Positions 62,467 to 64,000 of a DNA stretch of 64,000 nt are shown piece after piece. Under the pieces are notes generated by a model. The model saw nothing but the letters and a program-made list of their open reading frames with translations. It did no database searches and was not told the DNA's origin. Both the position numbers and the translations under genes were made by a program. The stretch is from Streptomyces humicola. Its GTDB lineage: Bacteria > Actinomycetota > Actinomycetes > Streptomycetales > Streptomycetaceae. The stretch's first letter is position 1. Each line of letters begins with the position of its first letter. The DNA lies in assembly GCF_024436035.1 (NCBI RefSeq), contig NZ_JANFNG010000029.1:17616-81615 (forward strand), in the 5' to 3' direction.

Positions 62467-63665
62467 AGTGCTTCAAAATGCCTTCAGTGGGCCTGCCCTG
62501 GGATTGTTGTCGGGTGGTCAGCCTGCTCGGCGGTACTCGTTGATCAGGTTGGCGACTGCTTGTCGGCGCGCGAGCCGGGCTGGCGGCAGGGGGATTACGT
62601 TCGGGTCGTCGTGGGGCGCGAGCTGGTTCCTGCCTTGGTGGGGCCGATGGCTGTTGAAGTGACGGGCGTACTCGTGGAGGATCCTCTCCGCGTGTCCACG
62701 GTCGAAGATCAGCAGGCGGTCGGTGCACTCCTCGCGTATGGAGCGGATGAACCGCTCCGCGTAGGGGTTGCAGTTGGGGCTCTGTGGAGGGATCTTGGCC
62801 GCGGTGATGCCCTCGCTGCCGAGGACCGCATCGAGGGCGTCAGTGAATTTCGCGTCCCGGTCCCGGATCAGGTGGCTGAAGTCGGTCGTGCGCTCGCCGA
62901 GCTGCCACAGCAGTTGGCGGGCTTGCTGGGTAGTCCGGGCGGCGGTGGGGTGGGGGTGACGCCGAGGATGTGGACGGTGCGGGTGTGAACCTCGATGACG
63001 AACAGGGCGTACAACCGGTGCAGTGTGATCGTGTTGAGATGGAAGAAGTCTGTGGGGAGCAGACCACCAGCCTGGGCTTTGAGGAAGGCGCTCCACCCGC
63101 GGCGCGCTGCGTGTCGACGCGGCGTGGGGCCAAGGCCAGCGGCGCGCAGGACCCGACGGACCGTTGCTGCGCTGAGCTTGTGGCCGAGTCGACGGAGCTC
63201 GCTGTGTACGGGGCGGGCGCCCCACCTTGGGTTTTCGGTGCCGAGCCGGGTGATCAGGTCGCGGAGCTCGTCGGATATGGGCGGGGGACCCGGAGGGGGC
63301 GGCTGGGTCCACTTCTTGTTGATCAGGTGTTGGTGCCGGGCGACCAGGGTGTGTGGGGTGACTCTCCGGTGATGCCGCAGGCCTCGGGGAAGCAGTCGGG
63401 CGAGCGCGGCGATGAGTGCCCGGTCTGGCCAGGTGGGCTTCGGCGCGGCGACCTGGCGGCGCAGCAGCGCGACCTCGTGTCGCAGGACAAGGATCTCGGC
63501 GTTCTTCGCCGCGGTGGATCGACATAGCAGGGCGAGCCACGCGATGATCCGCGTGGCGAGCAGGTAGGTCAACCGTACGGGCATGGGGAGCGATCATGCC
63601 CGATCACTCACCGGGCACATCACCCAAGGTCAGCAGCAGTGAAGCAGTTTTGGAGCACTACGGGC
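62461..63665 (-). mobile_element. Integrase-core insertion sequence, ~1.2 kb
   Basis: Imperfect terminal inverted repeats of ~26 bp: GCCCGTAGTGCTTCAAAATG at the left and GCCCGTAGTGCTCCAAAACT at the right (reverse strand), differing at only a few positions. The single transposase gene is inside on the minus strand. No clear target duplication is seen. Confidence 0.75.
62518..63584 (-). pseudogene. IS transposase (IS3/IS481-like integrase core), frameshifted
   Basis: From ATG 63584 one frame gives the N-terminus and start of the core: AEILVLRHEVALLRRQVAAP, DELRDLITRLGTENPRWGAR and TDFFHLNTITLHRLYALFVI. Near 62948, after HILGVT, the continuation lies in another frame: HPTAARTTQQARQLLWQLGE, DRDAKFTDALDAVLGS (second Asp) and AERFIRSIREECTDRLLIFD (Glu). 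One base is missing in a C-rich run. Programmed frameshifting is less likely because no slippery A-run is present. The truncated copy at 7240-7431 is related. Confidence 0.8.
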
Positions 63666-63907
63666 GCGGCAGTACTGACCGGGACATCCGCAGGGCTTCC
63701 GCCCACCCTGGACGCATCGTCTCCGGGGTGACGCTGCGGGCCAGCAGAACGGAGGCATCCGCGGCCTTCGTCGTGGGTCGCAGCACTGCCGCGGTGATCG
63801 ATCTCGTGGCGATGCCGACCATGGCCTTGTGACGGTAGTTCCGTACTGACCGTTGACCGCTCCGGGGGCGGTGCGGGTTTGTCAGCGGTTGCAGGTTGGA
63901 TGTCCCC
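63666..63907. other. Gap right of the IS, no gene recognised
   Basis: A minus-strand frame from 63909 to 63658 reads TTKAADASVLLARSVTPETM near its end, but no family is recognised and the Nudix sequence does not resume here. Confidence 0.35.
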
Positions 63908-64000
63908 ATGAGCGTCTATGAAGTGATCAGCAAGCTGCCCGACATCTCGACTTTCGACGTTCTGACAGTCATGCGACGGCGTCGGGGCTGGCTGCGGCCC
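63908..64000 (+). CDS. Start of a gene leaving the window
   Basis: 31 codons, open to the right edge: MSVYEVISKLPDISTFDVLT then VMRRRRGWLRP. The ribosome binding site is weak (AGGTTGGA). Too short to identify. Confidence 0.4.
   Translation, partial: MSVYEVISKLPDISTFDVLTVMRRRRGWLRP

Noticed and set aside
62518..63584. Two-frame transposase considered as programmed frameshifting
   Set aside because: The shift is in a C-rich run without a slippery A-stretch, and exactly one base is missing from the expected sequence; decay is simpler.

Overview
The window is high-GC DNA with long codon-biased reading frames, GTG and TTG starts, GGAGG-type ribosome binding sites, many secreted multidomain proteins and an Mce operon. 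This points to a filamentous actinomycete of the Streptomyces kind; the species cannot be named from the sequence alone. Insertion sequence (IS) remnants and broken genes are unusually dense, as in a chromosome arm or subtelomeric accessory region (inference).

Layout. 1-1860: the C-terminal part of a secreted protein, a lipoprotein, a miniature inverted-repeat element and an IS scrap. 1868-5018: an AraC regulator divergent from a two-component flavin monooxygenase pair (styrene/indole monooxygenase type) with its flavin reductase. 5651-9236: an ECF-like sigma factor with a membrane tail, a tRNA-like relic, IS scraps, and a secreted HEYAE-motif protein whose family also includes the left-edge gene. 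9885-21378: a decayed sigma-factor paralogue, then a complete lipid-uptake operon (mceG, two yrbE, mceA-F, two Mce-associated proteins), almost every junction overlapping by 4 nt. 21400-28700: IS graveyard around a formaldehyde-type dehydrogenase, a small SH3 protein, an SGNH hydrolase beside a broken acyltransferase, a dienelactone hydrolase and a phospholipase C relic. 28696-35763: a frameshifted drug exporter, a sugar porter, a FUSC exporter and thioredoxin reductase.

36166-47224 is the most coherent metabolic locus: an intracellular alpha-glucosidase and a cyclomaltodextrinase-like GH13 on the minus strand, a LacI regulator, malEFG-type ABC transport genes, and a secreted enzyme with the complete five-domain plan of a cyclodextrin glucanotransferase. 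A starch-to-cyclodextrin-to-glucose route is the natural reading: extracellular conversion, import, ring opening and hydrolysis. The ATPase is not encoded here and is probably a shared MsiK-like protein elsewhere. The secreted enzyme keeps its catalytic Asp/Glu/Asp but has lost two of the three conserved active-site histidines.

47884-50285 encodes cytochrome bd oxidase (cydA, cydB). 50780-53700 holds truncated genes: the C-terminus of a molybdopterin oxidoreductase, the C-terminus of acetyl-CoA synthetase, a degenerate SDR, and an adenylate kinase cut by IS debris. 53698-58876 carries a secreted phosphoesterase with PKD and fibronectin domains that shares its C-terminal domain with the left-edge protein, followed by an ABC-2 transporter. 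58912-64000 has fused IS1182 and ISL3 halves, a secreted NucA/NucB-type DNase, a Nudix gene interrupted by an IS with recognisable inverted repeats, and the first codons of a gene leaving the window.
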